DNA of 64,000 nucleotides from Meghimatium bilineatum. Lineage: Eukaryota; Mollusca; Gastropoda; Stylommatophora; Philomycidae. Below, in pieces: positions 12,601 through 27,600 of this stretch. A model generated the notes under the pieces. That model ran no database searches. It worked only from the letters and a program-made list of their open reading frames with translations, and was not told the DNA's origin. Position 1 is the first letter of the stretch; every line of letters starts with the position of its first letter. The stretch spans positions 56,324,883 through 56,388,882 of the forward strand of contig CM067298.1 of the NCBI GenBank assembly GCA_034231615.1, in the 5' to 3' direction. Position numbers and translations under genes: made by a program.

Positions 12601-15600
12601 ATATTGGAAATTTATGCATTCATTCATTCATTTTCCTTTTGGGCTGAAGTTAGCACATAGGGCAGAGGTCAGATCTCTCCAATTCTGTCTGTTCAAAGCT
12701 ATTCTGTGCAGTTCTTGAATAGTATGAATATTGGTTATTTTACTTTCTCTAAGTATTGTTCTTCTGAGTGTTTCTTTGGTCTACCCCTTGCTCTTTTGCC
12801 TGTAGGTATCCATTCAAGAGATTGGTGGTGTATTCTGTTGGTGTCTGAGCGTAGGACATGCCCAATGTAGGACCAACAGCGTTTTATGATAGCATCTGTG
12901 ATGAAATTTTGATGTGTCTCTTCTCTGATTTTATCATTCGATTTGAATTCACTCCAATGGGTGTTAGTTATCCTATGAAGACATTTGTTCTCGAAACTCA
13001 GTAATTTCTTTTCTGAAGATAAGGACCATTTCCAGCTCTCACATCCATATGATAGCACCAGAATAATGCAGGAATTAAATAAACGCTTTTTTGTGCGTGT
13101 GCTGATTGACTTTGACTTCCAGATATTAGAGAGTCTGTTAAATGCACTTGATGCTAGAGCAATGCGAGTTGTAATTTCTGTCATGACATCACCGTCGAGT
13201 GTTAATTTGCTTCCTAGATAGGATCATTTGTGTACTTTTTCAAGTTGTTGTCCATTTAAAATAATTTTGTTAGGTGAATTGGTGAAGTACATAATTTATG
13301 TTTTTGATGAATTGATTTGGAGACCTATTTGTCCTGCGATGAGTTTTAATCGATCAGGTTTTTTTTGTGCATCTTGATGGTTTTCACTCAATAGTGCAAG
13401 ATCATCAGCAAAATCCAGGTCTTCTAATGCTGTTTTATTTATCCATTTGATTCCTAAATTTGTGTTGGATGTGCTTTTTCTCATAGCCCAGTCAATTGCG
13501 ATATTGAATAGTAATGGTGACATAGGGCAGCCTTGTTTAACACCAGTAATCACAGGGAACCATTCTGAATTATCTTTTTTTGTTCTAACACAGCATTTTG
13601 AGTTGGTGTTTTATCACATTTATATATTTGTTTTGAAATCCGTATATTTTTAAAATTTCCCAAAGCGATGGTCGATGGATGCTGTCGAAGGCTTTTTGAA
13701 AATCAATGAAGTTTAATATGAGATTAGATCTAAATTCTAGACATTCTCCCATTATTGTTCTAAGAGTGAATATATGGTCGAGGCAGGAACAACCTGGTCT
13801 AAAGCCTAACTGCTCTTCTCTAAGTCTTTTGTCTAAGGATGACTTTAATCTTGCAAGCATCATATTACAAAGAATTTTACCAGGTACGGATAGCAGTGTG
13901 ATTCCCCTCCAGTTATCACAGTTTGTTAGGTCTCCTTTTTTTTGGTAGTTTGATAATATACCATTTTTCCATTGTTGGGGTGGGCATTCGTTTCCCAAAT
14001 CATATTGAAAATATCCAGTAAAAATGACAAGGTATTAACATTTGCTGCTTTTAACATTTCACTTGTGATCTCATCTTGACCTGCTGTTTTATTGTTTTTT
14101 AATTTCTTAATGGTTTATTTTACCTCTTCAAGGGTGAAATTCTCTATCGAAGCATCTAATGGTGGCATTGTCTCCTCTTCCTCTAGATTTGGAGTAGATT
14201 GGGGTGGTGGTCTGTTAAGAAGATCTTGGAAAGGTTCGGCCCATCTTTGCTTTTGCTGTTCAGTTGTTGTTAGAACTTTGCCATTTTTGTCTTTAATAGA
14301 TGTGTTTGGGATAAGTGGCTGGTTGCACAGTTGTTTGGTTATGTGGTGTGGTATCTTGCTGTTGTTGTGTAGATAACAACTGTTGTTGTTCATCGCTAAA
14401 GATAGAAACCACTGGGGGACTCTGTGTGTTAATTTATCTAATGTGGTACCCCTATGACCCTGATGGGTTTTGGACTTATGGTTATGGATACATGATGTAA
14501 GAATCTACTAAAGAGAGTTGGATGTTGGTGTGGCTACTCCATCCTATAGGTGAAACTGACTCAAATGTATCATGCTGAAGTGAAATGTGTGGAGCTAAAA
14601 GGAACAGAAATTAGTCAAACTATAAAACATGATACAATGCTCTCTGAACTAGATCCCGCTAATTAGTAGGAATTATAGTTATATGGAAAATATAAGTATA
14701 TGGAATACACTATCAACTTTATAGATTTTTAAAAGGCATTACATGGTACAAGTTTTGCAGTTATATAATGTTTACTGAGACATTGTGTTTATAACCTGTA
14801 TAAGACATTGCTATTCAAGTATTGTTGAATTTTTAAGGCACCACTAAAACATCTAATTGTATCCCCAGTACTTCTTCAGCGCTTATTCTCAAACTCCCAC
14901 TCGATCTCTCTTGCAGAAGGACAATGGTATTACTAAATTTCCAGAAGGATATAGTCCTGAGACTGGAAATGCATTGTGTCGCTATTTTATTTGCACCAAT
15001 GTCCTGATAATCAGCAGTGTGTCCCCAGTAAAATTTTGATGATCCACTGAATAACCACAAGCTAATTCGAGGCCATCTGACATCAACTATACCACTAACT
15101 AAACCGAGACATTGTACATTACCAGAAAAATGTATACAAATTGTCCTAATCAGCATTAAGTGCCATCTCCACAACAAAGGTTGGCTGCAAAGGACCTCCA
15201 CCACCTTTGGTTGTGAGTTCTGCTAGATTGTATCTTGTTCATCTCATGCATGATGTTACCCTCTTACTTGTATCTCTGCCTACTTCTTGTTTGCTTCCAT
15301 TCAAATTTATCTTCAAGTAAGGTCTTAATACAGTATCATGTCTTTTAATATGTCACAATATTTTATTTTATTTTATTTTAATTTATTTAATAGCTTTTTT
15401 CCATATGCAGTGTTGTCAGAGCCTCTTTGTTCTTATATACAACTTATACAATGATTTTGAAAATAGGTCACATAAAAAAAATGTATCCACAAATTATGAT
15501 GCAGAAATCCAGGCAATTAGTGTGGCAGCTAAAAAACTGCTGAACTCCAACTCTGGCCTACAGCCTGTGGTATTCCTGACAGATGCAAGGTCAGTGCTTC

Positions 15601-18600
15601 AAGCTCTCCAGTCTGGAAAACTAACAGACTTGAAAAAATTACTTAGCGAATTGTCTTACCAGTATAGGGTAACCATGCAGTGGATACCCTCTCACTGTGG
15701 AATACCAGGAAATGAAAAAGCAGACCAAATGGCTAAGGAAGGTGCTGCCGAAGACCAACCAGATATACCAATCACCTACCATCAGAAAAAACAGATGATC
15801 AAGTCAATAAGAAAGCCACAAACGCCAACACAAGATGACTATCACATTATGAACAGATCAGAACAAGTTATAATTCTACGTCTCAGAACAGGACACAACC
15901 GACTCCGCAGTCACATGTATACAAAGTTCAAGATTGGCAACACGGCCATGTGTACATGTGGACAGGCAGCACAGAGTGCCAAACATATACTTCAAGAGTG
16001 TTCTGAGCATGAAACGCTGAGGCAGACATATTGGCCAGAGGAAACAACACTGGAATCAAAGCTCTATGGGACACTGTATGAACTACAAAAGACAGTGAGT
16101 TTTATTAAGGAGACAGAATTAAAGATATAGACATGTTTCAAGTGAACGAAAGAAGAAGTATCCACAAATGAAAACAATCTGAAATTTTTTTTATTTTAAC
16201 TTAAGAGCAATATATCCTGTTCTTAGCTGGAAATAAGTGCTCTAATCTTTTCACAAGACATGCACAAAAAGACAGATACACTATCAGCAGAGATAGATAA
16301 AGACCTACAAATAAATGCGGACAGAATGAGGAATAACCAGTCTCCTTTCTGCTGTATATGAGCAAATAGCAAGAAGGCAATTTTACATATTTGGAGAAAG
16401 CTGTAATTAGTTGTCTGTTTCTATATCCAGGATTACATGCAATAGAGCTCTTGAATCCTCTGTGCAATGGGAAGGTTTCTCTCATTTCAGCTGTGTGCGT
16501 TGCTTTGAGAAGTAAAATCCTACTACTCAGAGATGGTAAATACACAATTGTATAGATGAAACGCTGTGAGGTTTCAGAAGAGAAAAGCTTCACTATTATG
16601 TACATGTCATCTACTTGTGGTGTACTGGGTAATAGTTAGAAATAACTCCAGAATGTAACCAGACATGACTAAAAAAAAAAATACAGAAAATAAAGAATGA
16701 GAAAGCCAAAACAAACATGCAAAGAACAGCATAAATAGATCTGAGCCCAATCAGCTTGCAGAAGGTGGCCATATGAACCAAGAGAACATATTAGCATACA
16801 ATGATAGTTGTTGCACTACATACCATGCAAACAAGGTTTATTAACATTTATTTGTAATTACATCAATTCACTAAGTACTCACCTCTACAAAACTATTGGT
16901 TATTATTTGCTGGTATTTCAATTTTACTTTTAGGTCTTTTATCAATTCCCTGTCAATAACATGAAACCACTACATTATTAATATATGTATACACACACAC
17001 TATATACTGCATATTCTATATAAAAAAATGACTTGATCTGATTGATATTGAAAGTTTTAGTCACAGAGTCTCATCGCCTTTTCAAAATTTTTGCTATAGC
17101 ATGACTAACATCTAAGGTAGAAAATGACCCTTACTGCATCAAAATTCAAAATGTCATTCAAAATTGGGAACACAGCCTGTAGACAGGCATCTCAGACAGC
17201 GGATCACATACAGTGTATTTCAAGAGTCATGAATATGAAATTCTGAGGAAAACACACTGGTCCAAAGAAACAACACTAGAAGAAAGGACCTCTGTACAAG
17301 TTACAAAACACAGACAGGTTTATAGAAGAGACACAACTTCATATAAACACAAGCAGATGAAAGAAGAAATTTCTATCATAATGACAAAATTGGGGAGCAT
17401 TTATATTCTATCCACAGTGGGGAATCTAAAACTAGAGTAGTGGTTATTTATGATACTAAGTTATGATAGAAGATGAAGAGCTATGTTACTGAGCTACCTT
17501 CAAATCACACTCATAATGAGTGCAAGTCTTCAAAGACTACAGTCAAACGAGGAAAGAAAATAATGATTGTCAACTTGAAAAGGATATTATTAGATTGTAT
17601 ATTTTGAAAATGTTCATTGCAAATCAACTTGCTACTCAACCCAATTGTAAATTTCATCGACAATCAAAATGTTATCTTGAAATCTCCCCACACAAAATGT
17701 GGAAAGTTGTAAGAGGTATCTGTTTATTTTTTTGAAAATCTGCTGTAGGCAGGAATATTTGTGTTTATGAAATGCATCAGACTGCAGCCAGAAAAAAATA
17801 CCCTATGCAGATACATATGGGTGAATCTTCTAAACTACTTGACACACTAGTGATTTACCATATTGTAAAATTTAGTGTTTTAGAGATATTTCTTATAGTG
17901 ACTAAGTCAAGTATATTTGGAACAACTGTTTCCTATAGAAGCACAATCCAAGTTACTTGTAAACTTTCGATAACAATATTAGGTCACCAGTACTCTAAGA
18001 CTGCATATAAAATGCAATAAAGTGTAAGAAAATTTCTGGAGAATGTGTCTATAAATGGCAAGAATAAATGGCAACAATTTATCAAATGAAAGTGATGAAA
18101 CTATATCTGCCATGTTCTATAATTGAAACAATTTTAAAATAATATTGCATTTAATTGTTAAAGTTACAGAAATGCAATACTTTACTTTCATCTAAATATA
18201 ATTAAATAATGTTCTCCACCCAATAGAAGCTTGCCACTTCTTTGAATAAGCACAATAAGGAACCAGCTTCAGCTACATCATGATTCCTACCAACAGAATC
18301 ACACAACCCCCTCCCAAATCATAATTTGGCACTAACAACTTGAAAGTGTCTTATTGTATGGGTGTAATACAACCCACTTTGAGAAACACTGTGAGTCAAA
18401 ATATTTGAAGTAATTCTAAAAAAAATAAATTGGGGAACTGAAACATGGTGGAGACAGACTTTACTTCTTCTTTTGCATTCATGCTCAAACCATCCACTAG
18501 TTTACAGGATGTAGTACAGATAACTGAATAAATTGTATTGTGGTTTACAACTTGACTTCAATATGTGCCTTTTAGTCACACATATATGACTTCAACACAT

Positions 18601-21600
18601 TAATTTTTTGCCAATAATACCTATGGGATAGTCTTAGTCTCTTATGACATGTATAGCAGATCACGGTATTACCATTCTTTGGTTTTCCTGTCAACACTCA
18701 GGTGTGATATTCTCTACAACATATGTTTCTAGGCACAACATATTACTTAAGACTCACATTACACTTTTGTCATCAACAAGAATATCACAGCCAAAAGCAG
18801 CACAAGAAATAGTTTGCCCCATGCCCTCATCCATAATTTTGGATGTGAGATATTCTGCCCAACACTGAGCACAAAAGCGATGTCCACACTCAAGACCTTT
18901 CATTTCCTATTTTAAAAAAAATGCATCATAAAAGCTCCAACAGACAAAATAGTTGAAAGTTCATTTATAATAAATAACTCCTGGCCAAAGTGACTAACAA
19001 TGGAGCAAAATATGAATTTGTTATTTCAAAATCTATTTTTCTTTGCAACTTTCCTTCTTTCAACAAATTAAAAAATATGTATAGCGTGTATCTGCAGTAG
19101 TAGACCATTTAATAACAAAGCAAAATACAATAAAATTACGGTAAGCACTCTTAAAACTGATTCTTCTTCTTTTCTTTGCTTCTTAAAATTGATGAAGTGT
19201 ATAACTAATTTGTGCAATATTTCATTGTGCAAAAGGTTTAATTTTATCTCCTCCCCAACTATCCCTATAACTTTATTATATGTATACTTCCTCTTTTGCT
19301 AATCACTAAACTGATGTTGAAACTGTGCCTTGTTTGCTAACATGGTTCATTGTGAACTTCATCACCTCAATGCTGTAAAATTTAAGCTAATTACTACTTT
19401 AACACTATGCAATTAAACAGAATGGACCATTATAATATCTGATAAAAATTGTTGATGGGCTTTGTGTATTGATCATCAAATGCAGTACCACTTTGACCCT
19501 CACAGGTTATGGAATTTCTTGATATAATAACTAGTTCTAAAAATTAAACATTGATGAACTAACAAAAATTCTTACTTCCATCAGCTGAAACTACTCAAAT
19601 AAATTGTATAAATGTAAAGACATACTAAATAGGAACAAACAGAAAAACTAATATAATTCAGATTTCTTTAGAAGTACTAGTTGACAACTATAACATACAC
19701 TGAACCAGATACATAATTCAATACTTAACCTTCACCAAGCCTATATCAATCCCGGCCGCCGAGAAACAAAATGGCCGAGCGTGCTTTTGGCGGCCCGGCC
19801 CACCCAACGATAATATCGTGAGATTTACACGTACCACAGTCCGTGCACATAGCTGGGGACATGCGCAATCGAAGCCGGTACATCCCCCACTTCCGAAATG
19901 ATCGTTTTTGAAAATGGCTAGCTATTCGTAAAAGTTTAAGAGCAATTAATCTGACCACAGTGTATACCGGTACGATGCCATGATGATGGATCGGTTTTAT
20001 AGACTTTTATTTCATCGTATTTCGAATAAAATAACATTGAATCGTGGCTTGAATCATGGATTATTAGGTTATTTAGTTTCACAGCAGTGAATATACAGAA
20101 TGCCGTGTTGGTTTGGGGACTTGTACGTTTGATATCAAATATTTTGAAGTGGCAGAAAAAATAACTCTAGGCCTAAGCTCAAAGAACAATTTTACTGCAA
20201 ATCTACATGTTTTATACAGTCCCCCCGGCTATATTTTGATAATTTCGCAGTGAAAGAACATAAATACAACAGATTTGCGTGATTTAGTTTACAGTGTTGC
20301 CAAGGAATTCGATATGTAAGGTAAGTTATTTTTTTTTCTTATTTTTTTTCTCTTTATTTGTTATAAAATATATGTTTTTTGTGAAAAACGTCTTTACCAC
20401 TTTCTCATACGTCTGGTATCACACACACACACGTACATAAATTACACCAATATATGCATAATTCAATTCTTTATTTATATGTGCAAATATTATTTAAATA
20501 TCTCTAACAACCAAAAAATTATCACATTTTCAAAACAGTCACCATCAATAATGCAAATTTTCAAAAAAGAATCCGGTGGCAGGGAGACGTTTCGTATTTT
20601 TTAATCTGGCTTGCTAAAGGTTAAATTAAATTTGTCACTAAAGACTAGTTTACAATATGTAGTCTATATATAAAAATAATGGTATTATAATATTGTATCA
20701 ATCACGTACCATGCCGAGTGGCTTAGGCGATCATCTTTCTTCACAACTCTGTCTCTTGTGTTGTCAATAAGTTCAGTATGTGACTTCTTTTAAAGAAAAG
20801 CTGTCAGCAATTTTTACAATATTTGCACCTGAACTGGAAATTGAACCTTGGATTACCCAAATCCAGTGCACTAATCACTGAGTAACCATGGCATTTATAT
20901 TGCAATTGTATTGTTACTTTTCAGAATTTTGTTTGTAACCATACTACAATTTTATGTTTTCTTATTAATCCTGCCTATGACAAGAGATATGTTCTGATTA
21001 CATATAAGTAATTTTGATATATAATGAGAATGTTGACCTTTTACTTTTCTGATGTTTTAAACTAAAATAGTCTTGAATTGGAACTACATATCTTCTGTTA
21101 TCCATATGTCGAAGGTCTCACCATTGACCTATAAGACCAACCATTATGCAAAAATAAATTCTCTTTAGATGACATGCCAATATATATAGTGAAGCTTTCA
21201 TCTTGTAGAAGTCCCAAAGTATTTTATCTGTACAATTATGTTTCTCTTTTAGGTGCAATATTCAGAAAATCAATCATTGCACATCACTCTGAAGCCAGAT
21301 AAGCTCCAACTCTGACCATGGTCCCAGCTGCCAACATATACGTCTTGACCCAGCTATGAACTGGTGGCATATGTGGTGTAGTGAAAAGCATACCTGTGCA
21401 AAATGTGAAAATTCCCTGGGAGAGCAAAGAATCAGTCAAAAATGCTAGCCATCAGATCTAAAGCCCCCTTGGATGGCAAGAAATGCACAGCCCATTCCAG
21501 TGACCACGACCTAGAGCTAACGTGCTATGAGCCCCTTTGACAGACAAGGTTGCTTGGCAGGAAAGTTGAAGCTAATGATTCCAATTCTGCATGTTGCAAA

Positions 21601-24600
21601 AAGGTAGAAAATACACAAAACCCCTAGAATTGACACCAACTGAGATGGCTTCTTCTCACTGACAGTTTTGAGTCTTCTGGGTATAAAATAAAGTTCTGGA
21701 GAATATGTCTTACGTCTGTATATGTCCTACTCTTGATAAAGACTTCTTGGCCTAAATATACCGGTAAACTCTGTTATAGCACTTCAAATTTTTTTCATGA
21801 AACACAACATATCAGATCTGCATTCTTGATACATAATGACATGATTCTTCATTTTAAAAATTTGAGAAATGAAATTCACCTACTTCCACTGCCCTGGTAA
21901 AGTAACAAATTTCACAAAGGAGGTTGTCATCTGGAATATTATTACGTGCAGAGCGCTGAAAAACAAGTTTATACATATTAGAACATTAAAACATATTAGA
22001 CACAGATTTACAGAAACAGCTGGAAAGAACTGTACAAAAAAGGTCTGGTTTGAGAAGATTGGTTGATAATCCTATATACACTTCAGAAGAACATTAACAA
22101 ATCAGGTCCCTTTTGTGAATCAAAAATTGGTTACAATAGATTTCTAACCATCATATATCTCTTGCCCTAATGAAACAATCTGAAGAATATAATCTGCTCA
22201 TTACAGGCATATGTTTTATACTTGGGCTTCAACCTTTGCTCCTAGTAGGTCATGTCTTTATTACATATCCAGCTTTCAGGTGGAAAAGCACTTGGCTCTG
22301 GCTTAATACCAATCCAAAAATATAAGTACAATGCTAATTGAGAAACTTCATATAATTTTCAAACAGTTATGGAAAAGTGAAACTTCCACAAAATTTCAGG
22401 CATGCAAAAATTATACACCTGTATAAACGCAAAGTGAACCGCCAATATTGTAATAGCCATTGAGGCATTTCTCTGCTATCCATCGAAGGGAAGATATTTG
22501 CCAGAATCCTTTTCAACTGTCTTACATCTCATCTTAATGAAGGATTATTATCCAAAAGCCAATGTGGTTTCAGAAAAGAGCATGGAACAACTGACATGGT
22601 CTTTGCTGAAAGACAACTTCAAGAAAAATGTCAAGAACAGCACTGTGACCTGTACACAGCATTTATAGACTTAAAATCATTTGACAGAAAGTAGAGAGGA
22701 TCTGTGAAAGATTATGGCAAATTATGGTTGCCCACAGAAATTTATCAAAATGGTGCTGAAATTTCACAATTTCTGCCTATGACAAGAGATATTTCACAAT
22801 TGCAAGCTAGAGTTCTGATAACTCTCCATCTTTTCCTGTCTCAAATTAAGTTAAACAGGGATATATATTAGCACCAACCCTGTTTGGCATCATGTTCCCT
22901 GCTATGTTGGATGATGCTTTCAGAGATCAGGACTTCAGAATAGACATCAGATATCGTATTGATGGAAAATTATTCCACCTTTGGAGGCTTTGAGCAAAAA
23001 CCAGTCACATTACACTGTATCAGGGATCTCCTATTTGTTGATAACTGTTCCCTAAATGCTAACAATGAGGCTGATCTACAAATTATTATAGACTGAAGAT
23101 TCTCCAAAGCCTGAACAACTTTGAGCTTACTATTAATTACTAAAAGTTCTCAAATACATTGTAGGCAAAAAACAGCAATGTTGCATCATTTATTTATTTT
23201 TTATGTTGATAGCCTTTCAGCATACTTGGGAATATGCAGTTCTCTTTGAGTCATGAGCAAAGTGTCATGCAACAGTCTTCTCAATAAGTTTGCCTGTGGT
23301 ATTGTGCATCATGACGATTCAGTATCCACTGATCTGGGTGATTATTTTTTATCTTCACCATTTCTCACATATCACATATACATCAACAACTTACATCACT
23401 ACATTTAGTAGCCATTCCTTTATTTCCTTTTTTTTTTTTAAATTATACAAACACTCCAAAAACAAAAAAATGCAATAAAAATGCATTGCATTTTTCCAAA
23501 TACTCTTCATAAATAATGAGTAAAGTAAAAAAAAGAATGAAGTGTCCTGGAAAAATAACGCAATTTTAATGCAATGTACTAAAAGTTAATGCAAAGGGGC
23601 ATATTATTAATGGTTTCCAAAAGATGACTGTGGTTTATACTTACCCGTATTACTTTGCCCGTTTCACGGCGATGTGGACTGACAACATGTGCTTCCAAGA
23701 ACAGCTTATCTTGATCTCCCCCATAATACCTAAGTCAACACAAACCAAACCTTCTTTGACAAAGACATAGTTCAAGAAATGTACCTTTATATGTATTTGT
23801 TACATGATCTCTGAATTAGCTAATATACAAACTTTTATTAATTTAGGTAGGCAGGATAAACAGCAATGAATTATTTTTTATTTTTCATTCTGTCTCAAAC
23901 TCCTGTTGTCCAAAAAGCAATAAATGATGTGTCATGGTTTACAGCTTGGCTACAATATCTGTGACCTTCGGTCTGACACTTCTGACTTCAACATGGCTTT
24001 TGAATCTCTTTGACCTATGAGATAAGATAGCAAACTCCATCCCCACACCTCCTTAGTCGTATTTTATGACATGCATGACAGGTGGTCTTATTCTTGACTT
24101 TCCTTTCTTGCTCCAGCAACACCAAGAAACATTGCACACTTGTTGGTTGGGCATATAGTGAAGCTTGAATCCCTTTCCAAAACTGTCTGCAGGAAGCAAA
24201 TGAGAAAAGAAGACAAAGGAAAGTATGAATTGATAATATTAAAGACTGGACAGGATTAGTACTCTTCACACTCAAAAGGAACTAAAACTTGAGAGGCAGA
24301 TATTTTCCAATATGGCACCCTACTAACCTAAAGAGTTATATATTTAATAAATTAAATGAATCAGTAACCCCAGACTGTTGGTCACTAGTTAGTATATTTA
24401 CACCTATGTTCTAATTTTCTATTCACCAGTATGTAATTCTCACATTTGCTATCATCCTTTCATTAACACATGTAGCCAGGTACCTACTTTAGCTAAATGG
24501 ATTGAAATGTCTAAACTATGAAACAGCATTCTTTTATTATTGTGAATTTCGCACAGTAACCATTCAGCTACAACACCTCTCACTAATATTGTAACTGCTA

Positions 24601-27600
24601 TTTCCTGGTATATTCTGTACACTTTACCACCATATATTAGAAAGGTGGAGTAGCTAGTTTGGTTCAACCATATTGCATTCCAGACACTGGGAAATCCCAC
24701 CTTTGGAACATAATAGTAGGATGTCTTTTCTTATATTACTCTGTCTCGTATTTGACTCTTTCAACACCTCTACATTAGTTTTTCTGACAATCCATGGTAT
24801 TCTTAGCATTCTTCTGTAGAACCAAATCTCTACTGCTACTAATTTTCCAATTTCCTATTTGTTTATTGTCCAATAATCGCATCCATATGTTAGTATAGGA
24901 GTTATATAGCACTGCAGAACTCACTTCCTCACCTCTAATGACAAGGTCATATTACACAATATATTTTTCAATTTTCTGAATGTTGTTTTTGCCTGCCCTA
25001 TTCTGTTTCTTATTTCTGTTTAACTTCTTCCATCTGCTGTAATCGTTGTACCTAAATATTTGAATTGGTGGACCTGTTTTAATACTATATTATTCACTTT
25101 GATCTTGCAAGTTGTGGTATTTTGCTTCTTTGAAATAATCATTTTTTCTGTTTTCTTGATGTTTAAGAAGAAGACTTTCTCTTTACTTTTTGTCACTACT
25201 ACATTAATTAATTCTTGAAGGTCTTCCTCACTTTTAGCAATCAAAACAGTGTCATTTGCATATCTTAAATTATTTATGTTACCGGTATATCATCCAACTG
25301 ATATTCCTGGGATATCTACTATTGCACGCAATATGTTTTCACTGTATAAAGAGAACAGGTCTGGTGAAAGCACGCATCCCTGTCTGACTCCTTGTTTTAT
25401 TTTTTTTAAAGTGCCAAATTGATTTCCTACTCTTATTGCTGCTGTTTGTTGCCAGTACATGTTCTTGATGATTCTTAAATCCTTACTGTCAATGTTCAAA
25501 GTCTTAAGCATGTGTATAACTTCACTATATTTAACTTTATCAAATGCCTTTGTGTAGTTTATAAAACAGGGGTATAGGTCTGTTTTTACCTCTATAGACC
25601 TCTCTACTATTGTTCACAAAATATATATAGCATTGTTGGTACCTTTGCCATCTACCCTACGAAGCCAGATTGTTCTGGGCTTATTTCTGTTTTTATTTTG
25701 TTTCTCACTCTCTTCACAATGATTCTGAGAAGTATTTTTGTTATATGGCTCATGAGGCTGATTGTACGGTGTTCTTCACATTCGGTAGTCCCCTGGTTTC
25801 TTTGGTAAGGCTATAAATATTAATCTCATTAAGTTATAGGGTATGTGTCGGCTATTATATACGTCATTCAGCAAATTGGTGATTATTTCTACTCCAAAGT
25901 TACCTAAAGCTACTAATTGGTCTAATTTGATATTTCATGTGCCTTAGGGCTTCCTTACTTCTGCTGCGAGTATTGATGGACCCTTGCCGTTATCTTGTAT
26001 GTCTATCTCAGGTTTGTTGTCATCATAGAGTTCTTTGATATATTCCTACCATCTCTGTACAATATGATCTTTGCCCATTAATACCTGCCTTGTCTTATAT
26101 TTTAGACACCCTGTAACTGTTTGCATTCTTTATATCATCTGTACAGACACAAAAGACTATCATCATCTGCGCATTTGTTTCCCTACAAAAATGTTGAAAT
26201 TTCTAGAAATACAAGACAAATCTAGAATGAGTGATTAATTGATTATCTAAACTGATGGCAGTGCTCTCTTGGTATCCACATAGGAGTTCCATCTCTTTCA
26301 TCAAATGGTAAAGGGTATGTATGCTGATAGTTCCTCTGGCACATTGATTGTATATTTTCCTAGTCCTATCCGTCAATCGCCCCCCCCCCCTCAACTATCT
26401 CCTTGAACAATTCCAAGCACTCAATCTCTTAATTAATAACAGTCTCAACCACCATGGAGTCCTCATCCAACAGTTCTTATATATAGGGAATTTACAATTC
26501 CCCCCTACCCTCCAATGTCATCTGTCCTGACACATGCGTTTGATGCTAATCTGTAGGCTCTCTCATTATCCTTAACTCAAGCATGATAAGCCAAAAATAT
26601 CCACATAAGTCATTGGAGGTGTGAAACTTAAACATACTTCATCCACTCATGACGAAGCAATCTATTATGAATTTTTGTGGATCATGGATTCGGGTCCAAC
26701 ACAATAATGACTCTGATTGTCACTGTTTCTGAGATCCATTTTAGGGCCATGGTCTATCTATCTATCTTTTTTCTCTGCTTATGCTGAGAGGTGTCGCAGT
26801 ATTGAATGACGATCGGTTTTCAGGCTATTGCACATTTGGTCACTTGATATGCAGTAATACTGTGCCGTATTAGAATGTTGATAACTCCTTCAATCTACCT
26901 TCTTCTTGGTCTTCCTCTGTATCTTGTTTTCATTTTCATGTTGTATGCTCTTGCCGCTGGCCAATAAGGGTTCATTCTCATTAGGTGACAGAACCATTTC
27001 AATCTCTGTGTTTTTCAATATATATGAACACAGTGATGTTGTTCCAACAGTTCTTGTAATCATCTCATTTCTCACATGATCTCTTCTTGCTTTGTTTGCT
27101 GCTTTTCTTAGACATCTCATTTCACATGTAGAAAGCTTTCTTGTTCTTTAGTTAGTGTCCATGTCTGACATTAAAAACATAATATTGGTACTAATATTGA
27201 ATTTATGATTTGCCTTTTGGTTTCCATCAGAATTGATGTGTTTCATAATTGGCTAAGTTCATAATTTATGTAGTGGTTGTAGTTTTTTTTAATTCATCTC
27301 AAGCTCTCTGTCCATTTAACTGGTCATGGTAACTTTCTCAATTTCTATTCTCATACAAGGTTGCTTTACTATATGCTCCACACTTTTCAGCAATAATTCT
27401 AGCTTTTAGAAAAGCAGAAAATCCCCAGTCCAATCTTGACCCTCTCCGTATTTAATTTTGTAACTTTAAACTAGACATCACACAATATGACTACAAGTGC
27501 TTAATCCAGTCACGTTCACAATATTTTTACCTCTCCATTAGCTTTTCTTTGTCCCATTTAAAATGATTCAAAAGAATCCTTGTTATTGTGGCAGGAATCT

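Noticed and set aside
12494-12718. Possible alternative ARIH1 exon near exon 7
   Set aside because: It is on the opposite strand, and exons 6 and 7 already join in phase.
12985-13221. Plus-strand frames between 12.9 and 14.5 kb
   Set aside because: They are antisense shadows of the decayed LINE, whose motifs read on the minus strand.
15405-16130. Possible 241-residue host protein
   Set aside because: It is the RNase H and knuckle end of the LINE at 3757, with its own target-site duplication; the first 25 or so codons are unrelated flank.
16201-16605. 134-codon minus-strand frame in ARIH1 intron 6
   Set aside because: No recognised motif, no splice sites fitting ARIH1 phases, and the ARIH1 protein is already complete across exons 6 and 7.
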